Shown: positions 55,354-64,000 of the stretch, in pieces
How positions within the stretch are numbered: the stretch's first letter is position 1
How the letters are laid out: the number at the start of each line of letters is the position of its first letter
Assembly (NCBI RefSeq): GCF_014251375.1
Contig: NZ_CP059187.1
Location: 248,001 to 312,000, forward strand
DNA from: Blattabacterium cuenoti
GTDB lineage: Bacteria; Bacteroidota; Bacteroidia; Flavobacteriales; Blattabacteriaceae
Direction: 5' to 3'
DNA: 64,000 nt
Notes under the pieces: model-generated
The model's database searches: none
Told to the model about the DNA's origin: nothing
The model's input: only the letters and a program-made list of their open reading frames with translations
Made by a program: the position numbers and the translations under genes

Positions 55354-56046
55354 ATGAAAAAAAAAATCCTATTCGAGGATTTAGGAAAAAAAGGATATCA
55401 AGAAACTTGGGATTATCAGAAAATTTTATTTGATGATCTCATACAAAAAAAAAAAAATAAATTTTCTAAAAAAAATATTCAAGGATATTTGCTATTTGTA
55501 GAACATCCTCATGTATATACTATAGGAAAAAATGGAAAACATAAACATTTATTAGTATCATCAGATTTTTTAAAAAAAATAAACGCATCATTTTATCAAA
55601 CAGATAGAGGAGGAGATATCACTTACCATGGACCGGGACAGTTAGTAGGATATCCTATTTTAAATATGGATTTTTTTTTTACTGATATTCATAAATATCT
55701 ACGTTTTTTAGAAGAAGTTATTATTCATTTTTTACTTAAAAATTATGGAATAAAAGGAGAAAGAGAAGAAGGAAAAACGGGAGTTTGGTTAAAAGAAAAT
55801 GGAAAATCAAAAAAAATATGTGCAATAGGAATTAGAATAAGCCGTTGGGTTACAATGCATGGATTTGCTCTAAATGTGAACACCGATTTACGGTATTTTA
55901 ATTACATCATTCCTTGTGGAATTGATAATCAAGAAGTGACTTCCTTAAAAAAGGAATTAAAAAAAAAGAATCCTCTTTCCCTTTCAGGGGTAAAACTTTT
56001 AGTAAAAAAATCTTTTCAAGAAATTTTTCATGTAGAATTTATTTAA
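55354..56046 (+). CDS. lipB: octanoyltransferase LipB
   Basis: LipB, 230 residues, moves octanoyl groups from ACP to lipoyl domains. RGGDITYHGPGQLVGYPIL (about 86-104) contains the invariant HGPGQ, followed by KICAIGIRISRWVTMHGFALNVN and the catalytic Cys in IIPCGI near 189, with K in the KICAIG segment. A run of 12 A lies at 55445-55456. It overlaps the convergent mtaB gene by 4 bp. LipA is not in the window. Confidence 0.94.
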   Translation: MKKKILFEDLGKKGYQETWDYQKILFDDLIQKKKNKFSKKNIQGYLLFVEHPHVYTIGKNGKHKHLLVSSDFLKKINASFYQTDRGGDITYHGPGQLVGYPILNMDFFFTDIHKYLRFLEEVIIHFLLKNYGIKGEREEGKTGVWLKENGKSKKICAIGIRISRWVTMHGFALNVNTDLRYFNYIIPCGIDNQEVTSLKKELKKKNPLSLSGVKLLVKKSFQEIFHVEFI

Positions 56047-57401
56047 ACAAAAACAGATTGAGCAATCATAATCCCATCTTTCTCATCTATTTTTTTTAGA
56101 ATAACATCTTGTAATGTATTTCTAAATGTTGAAATAAAAGAAATTTTTGTTCTAATATAATTTTCTGTATATCCATACAAATACTCGTTATTTGAATAAT
56201 TATTTTCAAATAAAACAGTTTTTATTGTATGAATTTGTTTCTCACAAAAAGAACGGTATTTTTTTATTGAAAGAATCTTGAGTGTTTTATTTCGTTTTTT
56301 CTGTATTTTTTTAGAGATGTTTTCCTGTTGTATAAGAATGGATTTTGTATTGGGTCTCTGTGAATAAGTAAATATGTGTAAAGATGAAATATCTAGTTTT
56401 TTCAAAAAATGATAAGTCTCTAAAAAATGTTTGTGTGTTTCCCCAGGAAATCCAACAATAATATCTGCCCCAATATAAGCATCTGGTATTAAGTCGCGTA
56501 TTTTTTTCACTTTTTCTTGATAAAGTTCCTTTCTATAACGTCTTTGCATTTTTCCCAATATCTCGTTACTTCCAGACTGTAAAGGAATATGAAAATGAGG
56601 TACGAAATGTTTACTTTTTGATAAAAATTCAATACACTCATTTTTTAACAAATTAGGTTCTATTGAAGACAAACGGATTCTTACCATTTCTTCTATTTGA
56701 TCTATTTCCTGGATTAAATCAAAAAAGGTATATGTATGACGTTCATTCTTAGGAAATATTTTTTTTCCATAGTCCCCAATGTTGACTCCTGTTAACACGA
56801 TTTCTTTGACTCCTTTTTTTAAAAGGAATCTGATATTTTTCAATATATTTTCTATACTCTCAGAACGAGAAGGCCCTCTAGACATAGGAATGACACAATA
56901 ACTACACTTGTAATCACATCCATCCTGGATTTTCAAAAAAGAACGAGTTCTCCTATTATTAGGATTAGAAGAATTAGAAAAAGAATACGATGAGAAATAA
57001 GAACATGTTTTTTTTGAAAAAAAAATTTTTGCAGGAAAATTTTTTTTGGATAAATCGACTTGATTAAGATAATCTATTATATGGAATTTTTCTTCAGAAC
57101 CTAACACGAGATCTACCCCACTTATATAAGAGATTTCTTTAGGATGAAGTTGGACATAACATCCTACTGCGATAATAAAAGCTTTTTCGTTTTTTCTCAT
57201 AGCATAACGGACTATCCTCTTAAATTCAGTATCTGAATTCTTTGTTACACTACAACTATTTATTACATAAATATCTGCAAAACTTTTGAAAGAAACATGT
57301 TCATAATTGAAATTAGAAAATTTCCTTGCAATGGAAGAGGTTTCTGCGTAATTCAGTTTACAACCAATTGTATAAAATGCAATTTTTTTTTTAAAAAACA
57401 T
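56043..57401 (-). CDS. mtaB: tRNA (N6-threonylcarbamoyladenosine(37)-C2)-methylthiotransferase, MtaB-type
   Basis: This 452-residue radical-SAM methylthiotransferase modifies A37 of tRNAs that read ANN codons. The UPF0004 domain cysteines are C14, C50 and C81; the radical SAM cluster is C162-x3-C166-x2-C169. GADIIVGFPGET is also typical. MiaB and RimO have the same domain order, but the IGCKLNYAE and ENYIRTKI features fit MtaB best. It lies 24 bp downstream of the peroxiredoxin gene. Confidence 0.85.
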   Translation of the reverse strand: MFFKKKIAFYTIGCKLNYAETSSIARKFSNFNYEHVSFKSFADIYVINSCSVTKNSDTEFKRIVRYAMRKNEKAFIIAVGCYVQLHPKEISYISGVDLVLGSEEKFHIIDYLNQVDLSKKNFPAKIFFSKKTCSYFSSYSFSNSSNPNNRRTRSFLKIQDGCDYKCSYCVIPMSRGPSRSESIENILKNIRFLLKKGVKEIVLTGVNIGDYGKKIFPKNERHTYTFFDLIQEIDQIEEMVRIRLSSIEPNLLKNECIEFLSKSKHFVPHFHIPLQSGSNEILGKMQRRYRKELYQEKVKKIRDLIPDAYIGADIIVGFPGETHKHFLETYHFLKKLDISSLHIFTYSQRPNTKSILIQQENISKKIQKKRNKTLKILSIKKYRSFCEKQIHTIKTVLFENNYSNNEYLYGYTENYIRTKISFISTFRNTLQDVILKKIDEKDGIMIAQSVFV

Positions 57402-57425
57402 AAAATATCCGCAGATTAATAATCA

Positions 57426-58058
57426 CTATTCGGATGAAAAATAATCTATAATTCCACTATGAGTAGCTTTTATAGCACGTTTTCCTTGGGTCCAATTTGC
57501 GGGACAAACTTCTCCTTCCTTTTCATAATACTGTAGTGCATCTATCATACGAATTGCTTCATTGACATTTCTACCTAAAGGAAAATCATTAATTAAAAGA
57601 TGTCTTACAATTCCTTCTTGATCTATTAAAAACAATCCTCTATAAGCAATAAGTTCTCCCGTTGCTTTTACATTATTATTGCAGCAAATCCAATCTCCAG
57701 ATAAAACTCCATAATTATGGGAAATGGTTTTATTGACATCAGAAACAATAGGATAAGTCACCCCAGATATCCCCCCTTTTTTTTTGGGAATTTGTAACCA
57801 AGTCCAATGAGATTGTTCCGTATCTGTAGAGATAGCAATAATTTGTACATTTCTTGATTCGAATTCCTTTATTTTTTCTTGAAATGCATATATTTCTGTA
57901 GGGCAAACAAAAGTAAAATCTTTAGGATAGAAGAAAAGTAAAACATATTTTTTACCCCTAAATTGTTCTAAAGTAAAATTATGTACAATATCTTTTCCAT
58001 TTAATACAGCACTAGATGTAAAACTAGGCGCTTTTTTTGCAATTAATGTCTGATTCAT
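57426..58058 (-). CDS. 2-Cys peroxiredoxin (AhpC/TSA family)
   Basis: This 210-residue peroxidase removes hydroperoxides using a thiol partner. The peroxidatic cysteine is C52 in FTFVCPTEIYAF and the resolving cysteine C185 in GEVCPANW. Two additional cysteines C125-C126 occur in the GDWICCNNN insertion. Thioredoxin or AhpF-type partners are not seen nearby. Confidence 0.93.
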   Translation of the reverse strand: MNQTLIAKKAPSFTSSAVLNGKDIVHNFTLEQFRGKKYVLLFFYPKDFTFVCPTEIYAFQEKIKEFESRNVQIIAISTDTEQSHWTWLQIPKKKGGISGVTYPIVSDVNKTISHNYGVLSGDWICCNNNVKATGELIAYRGLFLIDQEGIVRHLLINDFPLGRNVNEAIRMIDALQYYEKEGEVCPANWTQGKRAIKATHSGIIDYFSSE

Positions 58059-58160
58059 TTTTCGCTATTTTGTATACACGAATTTACCAAAATTCTTTAA
58101 AAAGAAAAAAATAATAAGGCTCTTTTCTTTTCAGATATCTTGATCTTCATTTATGTATGT

Positions 58161-58186
58161 ATGGTATGTATGGATGGTATGTATGG
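58161..58186. repeat. two tandem copies of a 13-bp unit downstream of dnaG
   Basis: The unit ATGGTATGTATGG occurs twice back to back (58161-58173 and 58174-58186), embedded in a longer TATG/GGAT-rich stretch from 58152 to 58200. It is in the 133-bp gap between the peroxiredoxin start and the dnaG stop. Confidence 0.85.
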
Positions 58187-58191
58187 ATGGA

Positions 58192-60123
58192 TCATACATA
58201 TCTATGTAATTTTTTATTAAGTTCATTTTTTAAATTTGTTAAATGCATTATTTTTTTTATTAAATTCTTCTTCTGATTCTTATGATTAGGATCATCGGCT
58301 TCTATATTTTGAAAACGCATAATTTCTTTTTGAATCGATTTCAATATCGATTGTAATTTATATCTCAATAACATTTCAGTGAGAGATTTTTCTATATTTT
58401 TATCTTCTGAAGTGACTTCAATCCCTTTTTTTTCCCATTCGGATAGAGAATAACAGAACTTTTTATATTGTTTAAAATTTTTCAATTTTCCTATTTGATT
58501 TTTTTTCTTGCAAATCTTATCAAATAATTTTTGATTAGAATACAAAGAAAAACGTAAATTTTCGCATTTAAAAGTATGCAATATTTTTTCAAGTACTGTA
58601 GTCGTTTCGTGTTCGCCTTTTTTTATTATTTGATCTCCATGATTAAAAATAAACTGAATCAACTTTTCTTCCAGAATAAGATTTTGATTTGAATCTGTGA
58701 TTATTTTCTTGTTCTTCTTGTTCAAAAAAGAAGAATAAATAATACTCTTTCTTTTTTTTTTACTCTTTATTCGTTCTAATTCAGAAATTAGAACTTCCTG
58801 ACGAAGTTCTAATACTCTGGAAGCTTCTTGTAAAAATAATTCCTTTTGAAGAATATTGGAAATTTTCAAAATACTATTCAAAATATTCACAACTAAAAAT
58901 GATTTTCCAATTGGATCATTTTGGTGTAAAAGATCATATACTTTTTTTTTGAAAGAGATAAAATTATAACTATTTTTTTCTAAAAAATATTTCCATTGAG
59001 AATGAGAATGAGAAGAGGAATATTTTTTTGCTAGAGAATCTGGATCTTCTCCATTAGAAAAAAATAATATCCTAGGATTCATTTCTTGTTCCAGAAACAT
59101 ATTTATTCCTCTTAAAGAAGCTTGAATTCCAGATTTATCTCCATCATAAAATAAAACAATCGTTTTTGTAAATTTTTTGATCAAGAGAATTTGATCAATC
59201 GTAAGGGCTGTTCCAGAAGAGGAAACAACATTTTTGATTCCAGATTGATGTAAAGAAATAACATCTGTATATCCTTCTACTAAATAACAAAAATTTTCTT
59301 TTAAAATAGCAGTTTTGGCTTGGAATAATCCATATAAAATTTTGCTCTTTTGAAAGAGATTGCTTTCAGATGAATTTAAATATTTTATTCTAGGAGCACT
59401 ACTACTAGTAGTAGAACAACTACTACTAATAATAGTTCTTCCACCAAATCCTATAACCATTCCTGATAAATCATGTATTGGAAATATTACACGATTACGA
59501 AAACAGTCAAAATAATTTTTCGATTTTTCCTTAAAAACAGTAATACCAGATTTTTTTAAATCACCTATTTTGAATCCTTTTTTTAAAGCTTTTTCTGTAA
59601 GAAAACTCCAAGAAGAAGGAGCATAACCTAATTCAAATTCATGAATTATTTTCATATTAAATCCTCTTTCTTTTATCAAATATCTCAATCCCTTTTCTTT
59701 TCCTTCTTTTGTGAACCATAGTTGTTTAATAAAAAAACGTTTTGCATAATCTTGTATTAGTTGTAAATTTTTTTCATAATACATTTTTTTTACACTCCTT
59801 CTATTATCATCTGTTTCATTTTTTTCATCTTCTTCATAAAGAATATCTATCTCATATTTTTTAGCTAAATAATGTAATGACTCTACATAAGTAAAATGTT
59901 CATGTTCCATAAGAAAGGTAATGATATTTCCTCCTTTTCCAGAACTAAAATCTTTCCATATTTTTTTTGTAGGAGAAACTATAAGAGAAGGCGTTTTTTC
60001 ATCCGAAAATGGACTAAGACCTCTATAATTTATTCCACTTTTCTTTAAGGAAACAAAATCTCCTATAACTTCTTCTATACAAGAAATAGAAAATATTCTT
60101 TCTATAGTTTTTTTAGAAATCAT
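58192..60123 (-). CDS. dnaG: DNA primase DnaG
   Basis: DnaG, 643 residues from the ATG at 60123 (a TTG at 60138 would add five). The N-terminal domain keeps the zinc-finger scaffold but not its ligands: the usual Cys, His, Cys, Cys are S37, S40, D58 and S61 in SPFSDEKTPS and DFSSGKGG. I recall the same in other Bacteroidota. Toprim catalytic motifs VEGYTDVISLH and FYDGDKSGIQA are intact. The C-terminal third is a low-complexity helicase-binding region. It primes Okazaki fragments. Confidence 0.93.
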   Translation of the reverse strand: MISKKTIERIFSISCIEEVIGDFVSLKKSGINYRGLSPFSDEKTPSLIVSPTKKIWKDFSSGKGGNIITFLMEHEHFTYVESLHYLAKKYEIDILYEEDEKNETDDNRRSVKKMYYEKNLQLIQDYAKRFFIKQLWFTKEGKEKGLRYLIKERGFNMKIIHEFELGYAPSSWSFLTEKALKKGFKIGDLKKSGITVFKEKSKNYFDCFRNRVIFPIHDLSGMVIGFGGRTIISSSCSTTSSSAPRIKYLNSSESNLFQKSKILYGLFQAKTAILKENFCYLVEGYTDVISLHQSGIKNVVSSSGTALTIDQILLIKKFTKTIVLFYDGDKSGIQASLRGINMFLEQEMNPRILFFSNGEDPDSLAKKYSSSHSHSQWKYFLEKNSYNFISFKKKVYDLLHQNDPIGKSFLVVNILNSILKISNILQKELFLQEASRVLELRQEVLISELERIKSKKKRKSIIYSSFLNKKNKKIITDSNQNLILEEKLIQFIFNHGDQIIKKGEHETTTVLEKILHTFKCENLRFSLYSNQKLFDKICKKKNQIGKLKNFKQYKKFCYSLSEWEKKGIEVTSEDKNIEKSLTEMLLRYKLQSILKSIQKEIMRFQNIEADDPNHKNQKKNLIKKIMHLTNLKNELNKKLHRYV

Positions 60124-60141
60124 GATGAGATTAATCAATTA

Positions 60142-60804
60142 TTATTTATTTTCAAATGAGGATTTCATTTTATGAATAATTTTTTTTGGATTAGAATTAG
60201 AAAAAATGGTAGTTCCTGCTACCAATATATCTGCGCCATTTTTGAATAATAAAGAAGCGTTTTCTAAATTCACACCTCCATCTACTTCTATCAATGCAGA
60301 AGAATCTTTTTTTAAGATTAAATCTTTAGTATCTTTTAACTTTTGATAAGTTTGACTAATAAACTTTTGCCCGCTAAACCCAGGATTTACGCTCATTATC
60401 AAAACAAAATCTATATCTTTAATGATATCTTTCAAAAGAATAACTGGAGTATGTGGATTAACTGCTACTCCTACTTTCATTCCATATTTTTTAATAGAAA
60501 AAATAGTTCTATTTAAGTGAATACAAGCTTCGTAATGAATATGTAAATGATCCGCTCCACATTCTTTAAATTGTTCTATGTATAGTTCTGGGTGTAGTAT
60601 CATTAAATGGACATCCATTGGTTTGGAGGCATATTTTTTTACATATTTTGTAAACAATGCTCCAAAAGAAATATTAGAAACAAAAGAAGAGTCCATAATA
60701 TCAATATGAAACCAGTCCGATTCACTTTCATTTAACATTTCTATTTCTCTATATAAAAAAGCTAAATCTGCTGAAAGTAAAGATGGAGCTATAATTTTTT
60801 TCAT
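60142..60804 (-). CDS. rpe: ribulose-phosphate 3-epimerase
   Basis: Rpe, 220 residues, interconverts ribulose-5-phosphate and xylulose-5-phosphate, which transketolase uses. TIM-barrel signatures are PSLLSADLA (7-15), HIDIMDSSF, MDVHLMI, SVNPGFSGQKF and VDGGVN (about 175-180). It lies 18 bp upstream of dnaG and 20 bp downstream of fabI. Confidence 0.95.
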   Translation of the reverse strand: MKKIIAPSLLSADLAFLYREIEMLNESESDWFHIDIMDSSFVSNISFGALFTKYVKKYASKPMDVHLMILHPELYIEQFKECGADHLHIHYEACIHLNRTIFSIKKYGMKVGVAVNPHTPVILLKDIIKDIDFVLIMSVNPGFSGQKFISQTYQKLKDTKDLILKKDSSALIEVDGGVNLENASLLFKNGADILVAGTTIFSNSNPKKIIHKMKSSFENK

Positions 60805-60824
60805 CTTTTCATATTATATGAGAA

Positions 60825-61625
60825 TTATGAAATAATATTTTCGCTAATTCCTGTATTAGAAAAACCTCCATCATGATATAGATTTTGCATCGTTACTTTT
60901 CTTGTAAAATCGGAAAAAAGTGTAACAATGTAGTTTGCACAATCTTGTGGAGAAGCGTTTCCTAAAGGAGATATTTTTTCAGAAAAAAGAAAAAACTGGT
61001 TGAACCCTTTAATTGACTTTGCTGCTTTTGTCATACTAGGAGATTGTGAAACAGTATTTACTCTTACCTTTTTTTTAACTCCCCAATGATATCCAAAATT
61101 TCTGGTAATACTTTCCAAATAAGCTTTATAATCTGACATGTCCCCATAATTTGGAAAAATTCTTTGAGAAGCTATGTATGTCAATGCTACAATAGATCCC
61201 CATTTATTCATGGCGTTTTTATTCCAAGCAACTTGCATGATTTTATGATAAGATACCGCAGAGATTTCCCATCCTTTTCTCAAGAATTCATAATTCAGAG
61301 AGGTATAATGGATTCCTTTTCTAATATTGATAGACATAGCAATAGAATGTAAGATAAAATCTATCCCACCACCAAAATGCTCCAATGTTTTATCAAAGAG
61401 AATATTAAGATCTATAACAGAAGTCGCATCAGACGGGATTATCATAGATTCTGTTTTGTCAGATAATTCATAAATTTTCCCCATTCTTAAGGAGGCAGGA
61501 GTATTTGTTAAGACAAAAGACGCTTTTTCCTCATAAGCACGTTCTGCTACTTTCCAAGCAATAGAATTTTCATCTAAAGCACCAAATATAATTCCTTTTT
61601 TTCCCTTCAATAGATTGTAAGACAT
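60825..61625 (-). CDS. fabI: enoyl-[acyl-carrier-protein] reductase (NADH)
   Basis: FabI, 266 residues, an SDR enzyme that performs the last reduction of fatty-acid elongation. The NAD loop KGIIFGALDENSIAWKVA, ALTYIASQRIFPNYGDMSDYKAYLE (with the FabI-type Tyr and Lys) and VNTVSQSPSMT are present. The C-terminal LYHDGGFSNTGIS is typical of Bacteroidota FabI. Confidence 0.95.
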   Translation of the reverse strand: MSYNLLKGKKGIIFGALDENSIAWKVAERAYEEKASFVLTNTPASLRMGKIYELSDKTESMIIPSDATSVIDLNILFDKTLEHFGGGIDFILHSIAMSINIRKGIHYTSLNYEFLRKGWEISAVSYHKIMQVAWNKNAMNKWGSIVALTYIASQRIFPNYGDMSDYKAYLESITRNFGYHWGVKKKVRVNTVSQSPSMTKAAKSIKGFNQFFLFSEKISPLGNASPQDCANYIVTLFSDFTRKVTMQNLYHDGGFSNTGISENIIS

Positions 61626-61641
61626 ACATACTTTTTTTTAA

Positions 61642-62898
61642 TCACAGATTAAAAATCTCCTTTATAATAGGTAAATAGTCCAGTTTTTCCCATGTAAAAA
61701 GTTCTACTTCTTGTTCTTTTTTATTTCCTTTTATATCAGAAAAAGACTTCCAGACTTTTCTTGTTTTCTTTCCCATATGTCCATAAACAGCAGTTTCTTC
61801 ATACATTGGATTACGTAATTTTAATCTTTTTTCTATAGCATAAGGTCGGAGATCAAAAATCTTTTTTATATTCACTACAATTTCTTCATCTAGAAAATTT
61901 CTATGGGATGTCCCATAAGTATTCACAAAAATTCCTATGGGTTCAGATATGCCCACGGCATAAGATATTTGTATCAATAATTCATCTGCAATTCCTGCAG
62001 CAACAAGATTCTTTGCGATATGTCTAGCGGCATAAGCTCCAGATCTATCCACTTTAGAAGAATCTTTTCCAGAAAAAGCCCCCCCTCCGTGTGACCCTCT
62101 TCCTCCATAAGTATCTACAATAATTTTCCTACCAGTGACACCGGTATCTCCATGAGGGCCTCCAATTACAAATTGACCAGTAGAATTTATGTAATATTTT
62201 GTTTGATCTGTGAACAATTTTTTGATTTGCTTAGATACGATATTTCTCTTTAACCTTGGAATCAAGATATTTCTAATATCGTGAATAATCCGTTCATGCA
62301 TTTTTTCTTTTGTATCAAATTCATCATGTTGAGTTGAAATGACTATAGAGTGAATATGAATAGGAATATTTTTATCAGAATACTTTAAAGTAACTTGTGA
62401 TTTTGCATCTGGACGTAAATAAGTCATTTTTTCTCCTTCATTTCGTATAGAGGAAAGTTCCCTTAATAGATCATGTGACATTTCTAATGTTAAAGGCATG
62501 TAATTTTTTGTTTCATTAACTGCATAACCAAAAATAATACCCTGATCTCCAGCTCCTTGATCGTATTTTTTAGAATTTTTAATTCCTTTGAATAGATCCA
62601 TAGACTGTTCTTGAATAGAAGAAAGAACTCCACAAGAATCTGCATTGAATCTATATTCATTTTTAGTATACCCAATCTTTCTAAGTATCCCACGTGCAAT
62701 TTTCTGTACATTCACCCAAATTTTAGAATTCACTTCTCCCGCCAATACAATTTGACCAGTAGTCACTAAAGTTTCTATAGCTACTTTCGCTTCTGGATCA
62801 TATGCCAAAAAATGATCTAATATCGCGTCCGATATTTGATCAGAAATTTTATCAGGATGTCCCTCTGAAACAGATTCGCTAGTAAATAAATAAGACAT
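61642..62898 (-). CDS. metK: S-adenosylmethionine synthetase
   Basis: MetK, 418 residues, makes SAM from methionine and ATP; SAM feeds the many methyltransferases in this window. The N-terminal ESVSEGHPDKISDQISDA, GAGDQGIIFGYA and GGAFSGKDSSKVDRS motifs are intact. No SAM riboswitch-like structure was found in the 65-bp gap before it. Confidence 0.96.
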   Translation of the reverse strand: MSYLFTSESVSEGHPDKISDQISDAILDHFLAYDPEAKVAIETLVTTGQIVLAGEVNSKIWVNVQKIARGILRKIGYTKNEYRFNADSCGVLSSIQEQSMDLFKGIKNSKKYDQGAGDQGIIFGYAVNETKNYMPLTLEMSHDLLRELSSIRNEGEKMTYLRPDAKSQVTLKYSDKNIPIHIHSIVISTQHDEFDTKEKMHERIIHDIRNILIPRLKRNIVSKQIKKLFTDQTKYYINSTGQFVIGGPHGDTGVTGRKIIVDTYGGRGSHGGGAFSGKDSSKVDRSGAYAARHIAKNLVAAGIADELLIQISYAVGISEPIGIFVNTYGTSHRNFLDEEIVVNIKKIFDLRPYAIEKRLKLRNPMYEETAVYGHMGKKTRKVWKSFSDIKGNKKEQEVELFTWEKLDYLPIIKEIFNL

Positions 62899-62963
62899 TT
62901 TTCCCTTTTATGACTAGATTATGAAATCTATTGTTGTTTTCTTGAGTAGATCCTCTTCGACAT

Positions 62964-64000
62964 TTACATTCTGTTTTGAATCTTAATGGATTCTTTATGC
63001 AACAGTTTGAAAACTCCTTTAAGGAGTTCCTCAGAAAGTCCTAAATTTTTTCCTAATTTTATAGATTTATTCATAATCTCTACCCATCTATTTGGTTGTA
63101 ATATAGATACATCCGATCCCTTTTTTAAGGTTCCTAATTGCTTTGAAATTTTCATTCTTTCTGCTAAAAGAGCAATTATGTTTTCATCTAGTTCATCAAT
63201 GAATATTCTTAAAGAATCTAAATTTTTTTGAATTTGATTGTTTTCAGATTTAGATTCCTTAGATTTAGAAGAATCTATCAATTGTTTTAATAATTCTAAA
63301 AGTTTTTCAGGAGTGATCTGTTGTTGAGAATCACTCCAAGCTTTATCAGGATTACAATGACATTCTATCATTAATCCATCATATTTAAAGTGATAAGCTA
63401 TTTTTGAAATAGAAAAAATTCCTTCCTTATTTCCACAAATATGTGAAGGATCACATATTACAGGAATTCTAGGAAAAAAACTCCTAAATTTTGACAAAAG
63501 ATTCCAATTTGGTTGATTCCTGTATTTAGATGCTTGATATGTATAAAAACCACGATGAATCACTCCTAATTTTCTAACTCCTTTTTTAAATAAACGTTCT
63601 AAAGCTCCTATCCATAATTCTATATCAGGATGTATAGGATTTTTCACTAAAATAACTTTATCCTTTTTTCCTTCTAGAGAATCCGCAATTTCTTGAACAA
63701 TAAAAGGACTAGATGTGCTTCTCGCTCCTATCCAAAGAACATCTATATCAAAAGATAATGCAAGTTTAACATGTTCTGAATTAGCTATTTCAGTAGCTGT
63801 CATCAATCCCGTTTTTCTTTTTACATTCTTTAACCATTGAAGTCCTTTTTTTCCAACTCCTTCAAAATTATTCGGTTTTGTCCTAGGTTTCCAAATCCCT
63901 GCTCTAAATACTTGTACATATGCAGGATCCAATCTTTGAGCAGTTTCTATTACTTGCTCTTCACTTTCGGCACTACAAGGGCCGGAAATAGTGAAAGGGG
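62964..64000 (-). CDS. DAHP synthase-chorismate mutase fusion, 5' end truncated by window edge
   Basis: The reading frame runs off the right edge without reaching its start. From the edge it reads PFTISGPCSAESEEQ (the DAHP synthase active-site segment), then FRAGIWKPRTKPNNFEG, and the KDO8P/DAHPS domain ends near the RNQPNWNLL, CDPSHICGN and IECHCNPDKAWSDSQQQ motifs. A linker follows and a C-terminal AroQ-type chorismate mutase domain (LDSLRIFIDELDENIIALLAERM, from about 235 residues before the stop). It catalyses the first step of the shikimate pathway and the committing step to phenylalanine and tyrosine, and lies 65 bp upstream of metK. Confidence 0.93.
   Translation of the reverse strand, partial: PFTISGPCSAESEEQVIETAQRLDPAYVQVFRAGIWKPRTKPNNFEGVGKKGLQWLKNVKRKTGLMTATEIANSEHVKLALSFDIDVLWIGARSTSSPFIVQEIADSLEGKKDKVILVKNPIHPDIELWIGALERLFKKGVRKLGVIHRGFYTYQASKYRNQPNWNLLSKFRSFFPRIPVICDPSHICGNKEGIFSISKIAYHFKYDGLMIECHCNPDKAWSDSQQQITPEKLLELLKQLIDSSKSKESKSENNQIQKNLDSLRIFIDELDENIIALLAERMKISKQLGTLKKGSDVSILQPNRWVEIMNKSIKLGKNLGLSEELLKGVFKLLHKESIKIQNRM

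Noticed and set aside
62899-62963. SAM riboswitch upstream of metK
   Set aside because: The gap is only 65 bp and shows no conserved helices or loops I can recognise.

Overview
The window looks like chromosome from a host-restricted Flavobacteriales/Bacteroidota endosymbiont, most probably Blattabacterium of cockroaches. The reasons are the strong A+T bias visible throughout (long A and T runs even inside genes), tight gene packing with 4-bp ATGA overlaps, few recognisable Shine-Dalgarno sites, and several Bacteroidota traits: split transketolase, a DAHP synthase-chorismate mutase fusion, an OmpA protein with TSP3-like repeats, and DnaG and Tgt proteins without zinc ligands. Cell-wall and amino-acid genes are kept intact, which argues against the more reduced symbionts such as Sulcia. 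The species name is an inference; the order-level placement is firmer. I see no insertion sequences, prophage, CRISPR array, rRNA or origin.

Layout. Positions 1-2477 hold a minus-strand run (both transketolase halves, a MazG-type pyrophosphohydrolase and the start of aroA). Then come smpB, a repeat-bearing ompA-like gene, tatC, ychF, an M42 peptidase, dapF, a DegP-type protease, an LptF/LptG permease and tgt (2594-12400). The division and cell wall cluster occupies 12499-27307 in the order rsmH, ftsL, ftsI, murE, mraY, murD, ftsW, murG, murC, ftsQ, ftsA, ftsZ. It is interrupted by a roughly 205-bp tandem duplication of the murC tail. Positions 27383-36222 carry hisS, pnuC, a phosphopantetheinyl transferase, mrp, a diverged purine nucleoside phosphorylase homologue, murB, a YtxH/holin-like membrane pair, an rlmB-type methyltransferase, pheS and a conserved hypothetical gene. 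Positions 36240-47898 hold cvpA, a LuxE-like acyl-protein synthetase, a phosphate transporter, ruvA, der, trmD, argH, gyrB, uppP and rpsP. Positions 48053-56046 hold tRNA-Gln, a dicarboxylate/amino-acid symporter, mvaD, tRNA-His, an aspartate-type aminotransferase, rsmG, an amidohydrolase, lysS and lipB. The right end (56043-64000) is a minus-strand run: mtaB, a peroxiredoxin, dnaG, rpe, fabI, metK and a truncated DAHP synthase-chorismate mutase gene.

How the genes fit together. Transketolase and Rpe supply erythrose-4-phosphate, DAHP synthase-chorismate mutase and AroA run the aromatic branch, and DapF, ArgH and the aminotransferase point to lysine, arginine and transamination roles. This fits a nutritional symbiont. 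MurB-E, MraY, MurG, UppP, the Fts proteins and MvaD (isoprenoid supply for the lipid carrier) show that a meso-DAP peptidoglycan wall and FtsZ-based division are retained.

The points most worth a second look are the murC-tail duplication with its anomalous G-rich insert, a pnuC frame with no standard start codon, a purine nucleoside phosphorylase homologue that has lost most catalytic positions, and long poly(A) tracts inside essential genes. I found no convincing new multi-gene system; this is mostly conserved core genome.
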